This document shows positions 6,754-15,899 of a stretch of DNA of 56,161 nt, piece by piece; position 1 is the stretch's first letter, and each line of letters starts with the position of its first letter. The DNA is from JBBRVW01 sp038246545 (GTDB lineage Bacteria > Actinomycetota > Actinomycetes > JACCUZ01). The DNA lies in contig JBBRVW010000032.1 of NCBI GenBank assembly GCA_038246545.1, positions 1-56,161 of the forward strand, in the 5' to 3' direction. The notes under the pieces are model-generated. The model did not search any database, had not been told where the DNA came from, and saw only the letters and a list, made by a program, of their open reading frames with translations. The position numbers were made by a program, and so were the translations under genes.

Positions 6754-7925
6754 GCGAGCACCGGCACGGCCCGGGCGAGCACGCGCAGCACGACCCCGAC
6801 GACCGCGGCGACGACCACCACGAGCACGGTCACGACGAGCACAGTCACGACGAGCACAGTCACGACGAGCACAGTCACGACGAGCACGACGAGCACGGTC
6901 ACGAGGACCACGGTCACGAGCACGGGCCGGGCGGGACCGGTCACGACCACGACGCCCCGAGCGGGCTGCTCGGCCGGCTGCGGCACCTGGTCGCCCCGCA
7001 CAGCCACGACGCGGCCGTCTCGATGGACAGCGAGCTCGAGGCCAGTCGCCGCGGGATGCGCGCGCTGCTGGTCTCGTTCGTGGCGCTCGCCGTCACCGCC
7101 GCCCTGCAGGCCGTCGTCTACCTGGTCAGCGGCTCGGTCGCGCTGCTCGTCGACACTCTGCACAACGTCGCGGACGCTATGACAGCGCTGCCGATCGCTG
7201 TCGCGTTCACGCTCGGCCGCCGGGCGGCGACGCGGCGCTACACCTACGGCTTCGGCCGGGCCGAGGACCTCGCCGGCATCGTGGTGGTCGTGGTCATCGC
7301 CGCGTCCGCCGCGCTGGCGGCGTACGAGGCGGTCCGCCGGCTGGCCGACCCGCGCGAGCTCGACCACCTCGGGCTGCTCGCGGCCGCCGGGGTCGTCGGC
7401 TTCCTCGGCAACGAGCTGGTCGCGCGGTACCGGATCTCGGTCGGCCGCGAGATCGGCTCGGCCGCGCTGGTCGCCGACGGGCTGCACGCCCGCACCGACG
7501 GCTTCACCTCGCTGGGGGTCGTCCTGAGCGCACTCCTCGCGTGGGCCGGGTTCGACCGCGCCGACGCGGTGGTCGGCCTGGTGATCACCCTCGCCGTCCT
7601 GGCCGTGCTCCGGGACGCCGCCCGCGACGTCTACCGCCGGCTGATGGACGCCGTCGACCCGGCGCTCGTGGACCTGGTCGAGCAGTCAGCGCGCGGTACC
7701 GACGGGGTACGCGACGTGGGCGACGTGCGGATGCGCTGGATCGGGCACCGGCTGCGGGCCGAGCTCGAGATCGTCGTCGACCCAGCGCTCACCGTGGTCG
7801 AGGCGCACCAGGTGGCCGAGGCCACCGAGCACCGCCTGCTCCACGACGTCCCCCGGCTGCACGCGGCGCTGGTGCACGCCGACCCGGCCGGCCACCCGCA
7901 CGACCTCACGGGACACCACCGCTAG
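6750..7925 (+). CDS. Cation diffusion facilitator (CDF) transporter with His-rich N-terminus
   Basis: A 391-residue membrane exporter. The first 65 residues are a His/Asp/Glu-rich tail, partly encoded by a perfect 15-bp repeat. Helices follow from about residue 95 onwards. The transport-site motifs LLVDTLHNVADAM (TM2) and ADGLHARTDGFTS (TM5) contain the paired His/Asp residues of the CDF zinc site. A cytoplasmic C-terminal domain of about 90 residues ends in a His-rich tail. Export of Zn2+ or a similar divalent ion to the outside by proton exchange is the family role. The GTG start overlaps the upstream stop codon, giving a two-gene operon with the DinB protein. Confidence 0.9.
   Translation: MSEHRHGPGEHAQHDPDDRGDDHHEHGHDEHSHDEHSHDEHSHDEHDEHGHEDHGHEHGPGGTGHDHDAPSGLLGRLRHLVAPHSHDAAVSMDSELEASRRGMRALLVSFVALAVTAALQAVVYLVSGSVALLVDTLHNVADAMTALPIAVAFTLGRRAATRRYTYGFGRAEDLAGIVVVVVIAASAALAAYEAVRRLADPRELDHLGLLAAAGVVGFLGNELVARYRISVGREIGSAALVADGLHARTDGFTSLGVVLSALLAWAGFDRADAVVGLVITLAVLAVLRDAARDVYRRLMDAVDPALVDLVEQSARGTDGVRDVGDVRMRWIGHRLRAELEIVVDPALTVVEAHQVAEATEHRLLHDVPRLHAALVHADPAGHPHDLTGHHR
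6831..6875 (+). repeat. 15-bp coding tandem repeat, three perfect copies
   Basis: The unit CACGACGAGCACAGT occurs three times in a row and encodes His-Asp-Glu-His-Ser. Degenerate copies flank it on both sides. Unit gain or loss would change the length of the metal-binding tail without breaking the frame. Confidence 0.9.
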
Positions 7926-8000
7926 GTGTGTGTCTCCACTTGCTCTCGATCGGTGAGCGGATCGTCCACGCCGGGATGGGGCGGTCAGCCACGCTCCGGG

Positions 8001-8016
8001 TGTGACCGCCGTCACA
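8001..8016. promoter_or_regulatory. Perfect Crp/GlxR-type operator
   Basis: TGTGACCGCCGTCACA matches the Crp consensus TGTGA-N6-TCACA exactly and is fully palindromic. It is centred about 125 bases before the start of the secreted nuclease. A second inverted repeat (CCAAAC, 4 bases, GTTTGG) follows at 8040-8055. The position suits cAMP-responsive control of the nuclease. The regulator itself is not in the window. Confidence 0.6.
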
Positions 8017-8133
8017 GCCGACGGGCTCTTCTGTCTCGCCCAAACCTCCGTTTGGCCGAGTCAAGACGGTCCCGTGACCTTCCGACAGTCAGGGTAGGCA
8101 GCGAACCCGGACACGTACGGAGCAGTCGACACC

Positions 8134-9096
8134 ATGACGAACACCCGCCACCCGCTGCGACTCGCGAGCGCCGCGCTGACCGCGGTCGCCGGCCTGGTCG
8201 CGCCGATGCTGCTGACCACGCTGCCGGCCCAGGCCGCCTCGGTCGAGCAGTACGGCAAGGTCGTCTTCGTCGACGACGGCGACACCATCGACGTCGACAT
8301 CCGGGGTGACGGCACCAGCAGGCCGGTTCGGGTGCGGTTCATCGGCATCCAGGCGACGGAGCTGCACCGCTACAGCCACACCTTGTCCAAGCTGCGCGGC
8401 GAGTGCTGGGGTGTGGATGCCGCCAAGAACATGCACGGCCTCGTCGCGGGCAAGAAGGTGCGGCTGAGCGCCCGCAGTGCGAGCAGCGCTTCGGCGCACA
8501 ACGTCCGCCCGCGCAGGTTCGTGGCCGTCCGGGTCAACCGCGTCTGGACCGACGTCGGTGCCATGCAGCTCGACGCCGGCCTGGTGCTGCCCGACCTCAT
8601 CCCGGACGAGTACACCCACAACCTCGACTACGCACGGCGCGCGCAGACCGCCGCGGCGGCCGGCGCCGGCTTCTGGGGCTCGCCGAGCCGCTGTGGCACC
8701 GGCCCGTCGCAGGACGACCCGGTCAAGGTCGACGTCAACTGGGACGCCGAGGCCAATGACGGCGAGAACGTCAACGGCGAGTGGGTGGACCTCACCAACC
8801 AGGGCGCCAACCCGGTCGACCTGTCGGGCTGGTGGGTCCGCGACGCGGCCTACCGCGGCGAGAAGGCGCACGGCTACACCTTTCCCGCGGGCACCGTGGT
8901 CGCGCCCGGTGACCGTCTCCGGCTGAAGGTCGGACACGGCTCCGACGGTGGCGGACTCCTCTACTGGGGACTCGACGTCCCGATCTTCGCCAACGTCACC
9001 GCGGGCCGGACCTCCATGGGAGACGGCGCGTGGCTGTTCGAGCCGACGGGCGACCTGCGGGCCTGGTACATGTATCCCTGCCGCGCCGCCTGCTAG
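8134..9096 (+). CDS. Secreted thermonuclease-like protein with lamin-tail domain
   Basis: A 320-residue exported protein. A signal peptide of about 34 residues ends in AQA. A staphylococcal-nuclease-like domain follows to about residue 190, with VDDGDTIDV near 46-54 and RFIGIQATEL near 68-77. A lamin-tail domain occupies about residues 200-315, with EWVDLTNQGANPVDLSGWWV as its core. Aligning the SNase core, the Arg and Glu of the active site are present, but the position of the calcium-binding Asp40 reads Gln. Activity may thus be altered. The role would be extracellular nucleic-acid breakdown, fitting a Crp-type site upstream. Confidence 0.8.
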   Translation: MTNTRHPLRLASAALTAVAGLVAPMLLTTLPAQAASVEQYGKVVFVDDGDTIDVDIRGDGTSRPVRVRFIGIQATELHRYSHTLSKLRGECWGVDAAKNMHGLVAGKKVRLSARSASSASAHNVRPRRFVAVRVNRVWTDVGAMQLDAGLVLPDLIPDEYTHNLDYARRAQTAAAAGAGFWGSPSRCGTGPSQDDPVKVDVNWDAEANDGENVNGEWVDLTNQGANPVDLSGWWVRDAAYRGEKAHGYTFPAGTVVAPGDRLRLKVGHGSDGGGLLYWGLDVPIFANVTAGRTSMGDGAWLFEPTGDLRAWYMYPCRAAC

Positions 9097-9142
9097 GACC
9101 CTCCGGAAGCGGCAGGGGCACCAGGTCTGGCACCCTGCGAGG

Positions 9143-9595
9143 GTGCTCATCACCAACCACGTCCTGTCCGGTGCGGTGATCGGCGCCGTCGCTCCTGACG
9201 TGCGCCAGGCCGTCTCGCTCGGCTTCCTCTCGCACTTCGTGCTCGACGGCCTCCCGCACTTCGGTGTCGACGACGAGCACCTCATGAAGGTCGCCGTCCC
9301 CGACGGCCTGCTCGGACTGACCGCGATCGCCGTGATCGCCCGCGCCGCACCGCGGGACCGGCTGGTGCCGGTGCTCGCCGGCATCGTCGGGGCCTGCCTG
9401 CCGGACCTCGACAAGCCCGGGCGGCAGTTCTTCGGCCGGTCGCCGTTCCCGCGCTGGTTCGACGCGGTGCACGCCCGGATCCAGGACGAGGAGGTGCACC
9501 GGTTCACGGTCGAGGTGGCCGCCGCCGCGGTCTTCTCGGTCGCGTTGGTCGCCCTGCTCCCCCGCCGCCCGAAGCCCGCCGCCGACCGGGTCTGA
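9143..9595 (+). CDS. Small membrane protein with His/Asp motif (YdjM/DUF457-like)
   Basis: A 150-residue protein with a GTG start. It has about four hydrophobic stretches. Conserved-looking polar residues lie in LITNHVLSG near the N-terminus, SHFVLDGLPHF near 30-40 and CLPDLDKPG near 92-100. This layout resembles membrane-bound, putatively metal-dependent hydrolases of the YdjM/DUF457 kind, which are shorter or longer versions of the same pattern. No substrate can be proposed. It ends just before a cluster of three hairpins that probably closes both this and the convergent sigma gene. Confidence 0.55.
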   Translation: MLITNHVLSGAVIGAVAPDVRQAVSLGFLSHFVLDGLPHFGVDDEHLMKVAVPDGLLGLTAIAVIARAAPRDRLVPVLAGIVGACLPDLDKPGRQFFGRSPFPRWFDAVHARIQDEEVHRFTVEVAAAAVFSVALVALLPRRPKPAADRV

Positions 9596-9612
9596 CGGCC
9601 GCCCCACACCCC

Positions 9613-9708
9613 CCCGAGTTGATCACGGTCCCGTGATCGTTTCGGGTCGGCAGTGGCGTGCACGCCACGGTTGACCCGAGCTGATCACGGTCCCGTGATC
9701 ATTTCGGG
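9613..9708. terminator. Triple hairpin between convergent genes
   Basis: Two near-identical 34-bp elements lie at 9613-9646 and 9675-9708. Each has outer arms CCCGA/TCGGG and an inner stem GATCACGG-TC-CCGTGATC of 8 bp. Between them, 9653-9668 is a perfect 16-bp palindrome GTGGCGTGCACGCCAC. The location between converging coding regions suggests bidirectional termination. There is no long T tract in either direction. Confidence 0.6.
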
Positions 9709-9727
9709 ACCTCCGGAATGAGTGGCG

Positions 9728-10999
9728 CTAGCGGCCGCGGGTCTCGGCGAGCCGGCCCTCGAGGAACTCCCGCTCGGCGGCGTTGTCCGACAACTCCAGC
9801 GCCTCCCGGTAGGCGGCCGCGGCCTCCGTCGCCCGACCCAGCCGGCGCAGCAGGTCCGCACGGGTCGCAGCGAGGTAGCGGTAGCCGGCAAGCCGCCCGT
9901 CCGCCGCCAGCCGGTCGACCTCGGCCAGCGCGACCTCGGGCCCGGCCACCTCGGCCAGCACCACGGCGCGGTTGAGCGCCACGACGGGTGACGGCCACTC
10001 GCGCAGCAGGGCGTCGTAGAGCGCCAGCATGCGCGGCCAGCGCGTCTCGGCGTACGACGACGCCACCGCGTGCTCGCCCGCGATCGCCGCCTGGACCCCG
10101 AACCGGCCCACCCGGCTGTGGTGCAGCTCGCGGAGCAGGTCCAGGCCCTCGACGGTCCCGGCGCGGTCCCAGCGGCTGCGGTCCTGGTCGGCCAGCAGCA
10201 CCAGCCGGCCGTGGTCGTCGAGGCGGATGGTCCGCCGCGCATCGGTGAGCAGCATGAGCGAGAGCAGCCCGCGCACCTCCGGCTCGTCCGGCATCAGCGC
10301 CACGAGCACCCGCGCCAGCTCGAGAGCCCGGTCCACCAGGTCGGTGCGGACCAGCTCGTCACCGGAGGGTGCCGTGTGCCCGGTGGTGAAGACCAGGTGC
10401 AGGACGGTCAGCACCGCGTCCAGCCGCTCCGGGAGCTCGGTCGCACCCGGGACCCGGTAGGGGATGTTCGCGGCCGCGATCTTCTTCTTCGCCCGGGTCA
10501 CCCGGGCGGCCATCGTCGCCTCGGGCACGAGGAACGCGGCGGCGATCTCGGCGGTGGTGAGCCCGCAGAGCAGCCGCAGGGTCAGCGCGACCTGCGCCTC
10601 GCGGGCGAGCGCCGGGTGGCAGCAGGTGAAGACCAACCGGAGCCGCTCGTCGGTGAAGACGTCCTCGTCGAGGTCGCCCAGCCCGTCCACCGCGTCCTCC
10701 GGCCCGTCGGTCACCCCCGGCTCGACGAGCAGGGGCAGCTTGCGCCGCAGCGTCCGCTCCCGGCGCAGGACGTCGAGCGCACGGCGCCGTGCGGTGGTCG
10801 TGAGCCACGCGCCCGGCGAGCGGGGCACCCCATGCCGCCGCCAGGTGTCCAGCGCGGCGCCGTAGGCGTCCTGCACGCACTCCTCGGCCAGGTCGATGCT
10901 GCCCGCGACGCGCACGGTCGCGGCGAGGACGAAGCCCCACTCGCGCCGGTGCGCCTCGGCGACCGCCGCCTCGACGTCCCCGGGGGCGTCCGCTGTCAC
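9728..10999 (-). CDS. ECF42-type RNA polymerase sigma factor with long C-terminal (DUF6596/TPR) region
   Basis: A 423-residue sigma factor. The sigma2 region covers about residues 10-80 (AEECVQDAYGAALDTW). The sigma4 region lies around 120-180 (LRLVFTCCHPAL, LTLRLLCGLTTAEIAAAFL, MAARVTRAKKKI). The rest is the helical C-terminal extension of this group, ending in a TPR-like stretch (AEVDRLAADGRLAGYRYLAA). ECF42 factors typically lie next to a DGPF-domain gene and need their C-terminal extension rather than an anti-sigma factor, which matches the upstream neighbour here. The GTG at 10999 was chosen by family length; upstream translation of the frame is not sigma-like. It lies 13 bases behind the DGPF gene. 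Confidence 0.88.
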   Translation of the reverse strand: MTADAPGDVEAAVAEAHRREWGFVLAATVRVAGSIDLAEECVQDAYGAALDTWRRHGVPRSPGAWLTTTARRRALDVLRRERTLRRKLPLLVEPGVTDGPEDAVDGLGDLDEDVFTDERLRLVFTCCHPALAREAQVALTLRLLCGLTTAEIAAAFLVPEATMAARVTRAKKKIAAANIPYRVPGATELPERLDAVLTVLHLVFTTGHTAPSGDELVRTDLVDRALELARVLVALMPDEPEVRGLLSLMLLTDARRTIRLDDHGRLVLLADQDRSRWDRAGTVEGLDLLRELHHSRVGRFGVQAAIAGEHAVASSYAETRWPRMLALYDALLREWPSPVVALNRAVVLAEVAGPEVALAEVDRLAADGRLAGYRYLAATRADLLRRLGRATEAAAAYREALELSDNAAEREFLEGRLAETRGR

Positions 11000-11012
11000 T
11001 TCCGGGTGCTGG

Positions 11013-11360
11013 TCAGGCGTCCGGGAACACCATGACAGGACGCACCTCGACCCCGCCGTACGGCGCCGGGCACAGCTTCGCGATCGCCAGCGCCTGGTCG
11101 AGGTCGGCCGCATCGATCAGGTAGTAGCCCCCGAGGGACTCCTTCGTCTCGGCGAACGGGCCGTCGGTGACCGAGTCCCCGCGCACGGTCGTCGCGGTCG
11201 CGGTGTGCTGCAGCCCGTTGCCCCCGACGAGCTTTGCGCCCATCTCGGCCACCTGATCGGCGAACCGGCCGTGCGCCTCCATCGCCATCTGCCAGGCAGC
11301 CTCGCCGGCCTCGGCGTAGCCCTTCTCGTCCTCGTAGATCAGGATCAGGTACTCGCTCAT
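11013..11360 (-). CDS. YciI/DGPF-domain protein, ECF42 partner
   Basis: A 115-residue protein of the YciI-like dimeric fold. The hallmark DGPFAETKESLGGYYLID lies at about residues 65-82, and MSEYLILIYEDE begins the first strand. A GAGGGAGA ribosome binding site precedes the ATG. It is first in the operon, with the ECF42 sigma gene next. In the known ECF42 pairing the DGPF gene is a target or partner of the sigma factor; its chemistry is not established. Confidence 0.9.
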   Translation of the reverse strand: MSEYLILIYEDEKGYAEAGEAAWQMAMEAHGRFADQVAEMGAKLVGGNGLQHTATATTVRGDSVTDGPFAETKESLGGYYLIDAADLDQALAIAKLCPAPYGGVEVRPVMVFPDA

Positions 11361-11530
11361 GTGGGTCTCCCTCTCGTGCCTCGCCCGCGCGCCGGGTGCT
11401 CGCCCGTGCTGCCGGCGCCCGGTCCGACTCTGACACCCCTCCGACGGACGGCGCAGCCGCAGATCGACAACGGCGGACGGGATTTTCTCCGGCGACCCCG
11501 TGAGCCCCGCGGGTTAGGCTCGGCGGCGGC

Positions 11531-14500
11531 ATGCGCCCCACGACCAGCGACCCGGCGACCGACCAGCAGCCGGCCACCCCGCCGCACCGGGTGATGGTCC
11601 CGCTGATCACCTACCCGGACCTGCCGGTCGCCGCGCGCCGCGACGACATCGCGGCGGCCATCCGCGACCACCAGGTGGTGGTCGTCGCCGGCGAGACCGG
11701 GTCGGGCAAGACGACCCAGCTGCCGAAGATCTGCCTCGGTCTCGGGCGCGGGCAGGCCGGGCTGATCGGGCACACCCAGCCCCGGCGGATCGCCGCCCGC
11801 ACCGTGGCGGAACGGATCGCCGAGGAGCTCGCGGTGCCGCTCGGCGGCCTGGTCGGCTACTCCGTGCGGTTCACCGACAAGGCCGGCCCGGACACCGCGG
11901 TGCGCCTGATGACCGACGGCATCCTGCTCGCCGAGATCCAGCGGGACCGCGAGCTGCGGCGCTACGACACGATCATCATCGACGAGGCGCACGAGCGCAG
12001 CCTCAACATCGACTTCCTGCTGGGCTACCTCAAGCAGCTGCTGCCGCGCCGCCCGGACCTCAAGCTGATCGTCACCTCGGCGACCATCGACACCGCCCGG
12101 TTCGCTGCGCACTTCGCCGACGCACCCGTCGTGGAGGTCACCGGCCGCACGTACCCGGTCGAGGTCCGCTACCGCCCGCTGGTCGACCCCGAGCGGCCGG
12201 ACGACGACGAGAAGGACCAGGTGCAGGGTGTCCTCGAGGCCGTCGACGAGCTGATGGCGGAGGGTCCGGGCGACGCCCTGGTCTTCCTCTCCGGCGAGCG
12301 GGAGATCCGCGACACCGCCGACGGCCTGCGGGCGCACCTCGCCCACCGGCGCGAGCAGGTCGACGTCCTCCCCCTCTACGCCCGGCTGTCCGCGGCCGAG
12401 CAGCACGCGGTCTTTGCCGCGCACGCGGTACGCCGGGTGGTGCTCGCCACGAACGTCGCGGAGACCTCGCTCACCGTGCCCGGAATCCGCTACGTGGTCG
12501 ACGCCGGCACCGCGCGGGTGTCGCGCTACAGCCACCGGCTCAAGGTGCAGCGGCTGCCGATCGAGCGGGTCAGCCGCGCCAGTGCCAACCAGCGCGCCGG
12601 CCGGTGCGGGCGCACCTCCGACGGCATCTGCGTCCGGCTCTACACCGAGGTCGACTACGACGAGCGGCCCGAGTTCACCGAGCCCGAGATCCTGCGCACC
12701 AACCTGGCCTCGGTGATCCTCGCCATGACCGCGCTGGGGCTGGGGGACGTCGCAGCGTTCCCGTTCGTCGAGCCGCCCGACCACCGGCAGGTCAAGGACG
12801 GCGTCGCGCTGCTCGAGGAGCTCGGGGCCCTGGACCCGACGACCTCCGGTCCGGTTCGCCGGCTCACGCCGCTCGGCACGAAGCTCGCCAGGCTCCCCGT
12901 CGACCCGCGGCTCGGCCGCATGGTGCTGGCCGCCGACCGCAACGGCTGCCTGGCCGACGTCCTGGTCATCACCGCGGCGATGTCGATCCAGGACCCGCGT
13001 GAACGTCCCCCCGATCACCAGCAGGCGGCCGACGAGAAGCACCGGCGGTTCGCCGACGACCGCTCCGACTTCCTCGCCTACCGCAACCTGTGGCTGTACC
13101 TGCGCCGGCAGCAGAAGGACCTCTCCGGCAGCGCGTTCCGCCGGCTGTGCCGCCAGGAGTTCCTGCACTACCTGCGGATCCGCGAGTGGCAGGACCTCGT
13201 CGGCCAGCTGCGACAGGTCTGCCGCTCGATCGGTCTCGACGCGCGGGGCGAGCTGTCGCAGCCGGGCGACGACCCGCAGCCGGTGCACGAGTCGCTGCTG
13301 CCCGGGCTGCTGTCGCACGTCGGGCTGTGGGACCCCGAGAAGCGCGAGTACGCCGGCGCGCGGGGCGCCCGGTTCTCCCCGTGGCCGGGATCGGCGCTGT
13401 TCAAGAAGCCGCCGCGGTGGGTGATGGCCGGCGAGCTGGTCGAGACGTCAAGGCTGTGGGGCCGCGACCTCGGCCGGGTCGAGCCGGAGTGGGTCGAGCC
13501 GCTCGCCGAGCACGTCGTGAAGCGCAGCTGGAGCGAGCCGCACTGGTCGGCGAAGAGCAGCGCCGCGATGGCGTACGAGAAGGTGCTGCTCTACGGCGTC
13601 CCCCTGGTGGCGCAGCGCCGGGTGGCGTACGGCCGGATCGACCCGGTCGTCTCCCGCGACCTGTTCATCCGGCACGCGCTGGTGCTGGGCGAGTGGCGCA
13701 CCCACCACGAGTTTTTCCACGACAACCGTGAGCTGCTCGAGAGCGTCGAGGACCTCGAGCACCGCGCGCGACGGCGCGACATCCTGGTCGACGACGAGAC
13801 GCTGGTGGAGTTTTACGACGAGCGGGTCCCGGCCGAGGTCGTGTCCGGGCGGCACTTCGACGCGTGGTGGAAGAAGGCGCGGCGGGCACGGCCGGACCTG
13901 CTCACGTTCGACCCTGCGATGCTGGTGCGAGACGAGGCCGGCCGGGTGAGCACTGCGGACTACCCGGACGCGTGGGTGCACGACGACCTGCGCCTGCCAC
14001 TGACCTACCAGTTCGAGCCGGGCACTGCCGCCGACGGCGTGACGGTGCACGTGCCGGTGGCGGTCCTCAACCGGCTCGGAGCCGCGCGCTTCGACTGGCA
14101 GGTCCCGGGGCTGCGGCTCGACCTCGCGACTGCCCTGGTGCGGTCGCTGCCCAAGGCGCTGCGGAAGGCCTTCGTCCCCGCTCCGGACAGCGCCGCCGCT
14201 GCCCTGAGCCGGATCGGGCCGGACCCTCTCGACGAACCTTTCACCGACGCGCTGGGCCGCGAGCTGCGCGACGCGACCGGTGTCGAGGTCCGCCACGACG
14301 AGTGGGACCTCGACAAGGTGCCGCACCACCTCCTGGTGACCGTGCGGGTCGAACGCGAGGACGGTTCGGTCGCGGCGGAGGGCAAGGACCTCGACGTCCT
14401 GCGCCGGCAGCTGGCGCCGGCGGTGCGCGAGACCGTGTCCCGCGCCGCGGTCGACGTCGAGCTCACCGGCCTGACGGCGTGGTCGTTCGGCGAGCTGCCG

Positions 14501-15325
14501 ACGACCTTCTCCCGCGACGTCGGCGGCCGCACCGTCGAGGGCTTTCCCGCCCTGGTCGACGAGGGGCCGTCGGTCGCGCTGCGCGTGCTCGGCTCGCCGG
14601 TCGAGGCGGCCGCGGCGACCCGGGCCGGCGTACGGCGGCTGCTCGCCCTCAGCCTGCCGTCACCGGTCAAGGGTGTCGTGACCCGGCTGGACAACGCGAG
14701 CAAGCTGGCGCTGGGCGACAACCCCTACGGCTCGGTCCCCGCACTGCTCGACGACTGCGTCACGGCCGCGCTCGACCAGCTCGTCAACCGGCACGGCGGG
14801 CCGCCCGCCGACGCGGTCGGCTTCGACCGGCTGCTCGACGCGGTGCGCGCCGACCTGCCCGACGCGACGTACGACGTGGTCCGCACCGTGTCGAGGGTGC
14901 TCGCCGCCGCCAGTGACGTCACCCGGCGGGCCGGAGGCAGCACCGCAGCCGCAGCCCTTCCCTCGCTGCTGGACGTGCGCGCCCACGTCGCCCGGCTGGT
15001 GCGCCCCGGCTTCGTCACAGCCACCGGCGCCGACCGGCTCGAGGACGTGGTGCGCTACCTGACCGCCGACCAGCGGCGCCTGGAGCTGCTCGCGACAGCG
15101 CCCGGCCGGGACCGCGAGCGGCTCGGCCGGGTCGAGCAGGTCGAGCAGGAGCACGCCCGCTGGCTCGGCGGGCTGCGGCCGGAGCGGCGCACCCTGGCCG
15201 CCGTGCGCGAGGTGGCCTGGCTGCTCGAGGAGCTGCGGGTCAGCGTCTTCGCCCAGCAGCTCGGCACGCCGCACCCGGTGTCGGAGAAGCGGATCTACAA
15301 GGCGATGGACGCCGCCGTCGCCTGA
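11531..15325 (+). CDS. hrpA: ATP-dependent RNA helicase HrpA (DEAH box, DUF3418)
   Basis: A 1264-residue helicase, the full family length. Walker A GETGSGKT is at 54-61, DEAH at 151-154, SAT at 183-185 and the QRAGRCGR motif VI near 353. The helicase core is followed by the helicase-associated domains and a long DUF3418 C-terminal region (about 650-1260). It should unwind RNA in mRNA decay or translation quality control in the cytoplasm. The ATG at 11531 starts 16 residues before the PHRVMVPLITYPDLPV entry to the domain. Stands alone, with about 170 bases to the divergent DGPF gene. Confidence 0.95.
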   Translation: MRPTTSDPATDQQPATPPHRVMVPLITYPDLPVAARRDDIAAAIRDHQVVVVAGETGSGKTTQLPKICLGLGRGQAGLIGHTQPRRIAARTVAERIAEELAVPLGGLVGYSVRFTDKAGPDTAVRLMTDGILLAEIQRDRELRRYDTIIIDEAHERSLNIDFLLGYLKQLLPRRPDLKLIVTSATIDTARFAAHFADAPVVEVTGRTYPVEVRYRPLVDPERPDDDEKDQVQGVLEAVDELMAEGPGDALVFLSGEREIRDTADGLRAHLAHRREQVDVLPLYARLSAAEQHAVFAAHAVRRVVLATNVAETSLTVPGIRYVVDAGTARVSRYSHRLKVQRLPIERVSRASANQRAGRCGRTSDGICVRLYTEVDYDERPEFTEPEILRTNLASVILAMTALGLGDVAAFPFVEPPDHRQVKDGVALLEELGALDPTTSGPVRRLTPLGTKLARLPVDPRLGRMVLAADRNGCLADVLVITAAMSIQDPRERPPDHQQAADEKHRRFADDRSDFLAYRNLWLYLRRQQKDLSGSAFRRLCRQEFLHYLRIREWQDLVGQLRQVCRSIGLDARGELSQPGDDPQPVHESLLPGLLSHVGLWDPEKREYAGARGARFSPWPGSALFKKPPRWVMAGELVETSRLWGRDLGRVEPEWVEPLAEHVVKRSWSEPHWSAKSSAAMAYEKVLLYGVPLVAQRRVAYGRIDPVVSRDLFIRHALVLGEWRTHHEFFHDNRELLESVEDLEHRARRRDILVDDETLVEFYDERVPAEVVSGRHFDAWWKKARRARPDLLTFDPAMLVRDEAGRVSTADYPDAWVHDDLRLPLTYQFEPGTAADGVTVHVPVAVLNRLGAARFDWQVPGLRLDLATALVRSLPKALRKAFVPAPDSAAAALSRIGPDPLDEPFTDALGRELRDATGVEVRHDEWDLDKVPHHLLVTVRVEREDGSVAAEGKDLDVLRRQLAPAVRETVSRAAVDVELTGLTAWSFGELPTTFSRDVGGRTVEGFPALVDEGPSVALRVLGSPVEAAAATRAGVRRLLALSLPSPVKGVVTRLDNASKLALGDNPYGSVPALLDDCVTAALDQLVNRHGGPPADAVGFDRLLDAVRADLPDATYDVVRTVSRVLAAASDVTRRAGGSTAAAALPSLLDVRAHVARLVRPGFVTATGADRLEDVVRYLTADQRRLELLATAPGRDRERLGRVEQVEQEHARWLGGLRPERRTLAAVREVAWLLEELRVSVFAQQLGTPHPVSEKRIYKAMDAAVA

Positions 15326-15470
15326 CCCATGAGGCCCGCTCCGGAGACGCTGAGGGTCGCCTGCCACTCGCGTGCAACCATCCGCGGCCCTGCCGTCGTC
15401 TTGTAGTCCGGACGTCCACCGACCACACACCCGCCCCACGGCCTGCCCGGCAGGCCCGAAGGAGACGACC

Positions 15471-15845
15471 ATGAACACGACCTCTCGGTCGGCGGTCGCG
15501 GTGGCAACCTTTGCCCTGTCGACCGCACCCCTGCTGCTCGCCGTCCCGGCGGCAGCCGACACCCCAGGCGGCACCAAGGATGGCATCAGGTACGACGAGC
15601 GCCAGACGCCCGGCGTCGATCAAGAGTCGAAGGCGCACATCGAGCAGCGTGAGCGCGGCCAGCGCGCGGGAACGGGCTCCGGCGGCGCCGTCCAGACGCC
15701 GACGTCCCCCTCGTCCTCGTCCGGCGGGGCCGGAGCCACCGCGTGGCGGCTCGCGCTGAGCGCGGCCCTCGGAGCCGGGCTGACCGGCGGCATCGTGGTC
15801 GCCTCGCGCGAGGTGAGCCAGCGTCGCCAGGCGGTCGCGCACTAG
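15471..15845 (+). CDS. Small exported, C-terminally membrane-anchored protein of unknown function
   Basis: A 124-residue protein behind a GAAGGAG site. Residues 1-29 are a signal peptide ending AAA-D. A charged central part (about 30-65) and a Ser/Thr/Pro/Gly linker lead to one hydrophobic helix at about 92-112 and a short basic tail ending ASREVSQRRQAVAH. The layout is that of a cell-surface or periplasmic protein held by a C-terminal helix. No family was recognised. It is 54 bases upstream of the sigma gene and may belong to the same transcript. Confidence 0.7.
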   Translation: MNTTSRSAVAVATFALSTAPLLLAVPAAADTPGGTKDGIRYDERQTPGVDQESKAHIEQRERGQRAGTGSGGAVQTPTSPSSSSGGAGATAWRLALSAALGAGLTGGIVVASREVSQRRQAVAH

Positions 15846-15899
15846 CGCGCGACGGAGCACGATCGAGCCGCAGGACCCACACGGGAGCAGCGGTACCGA

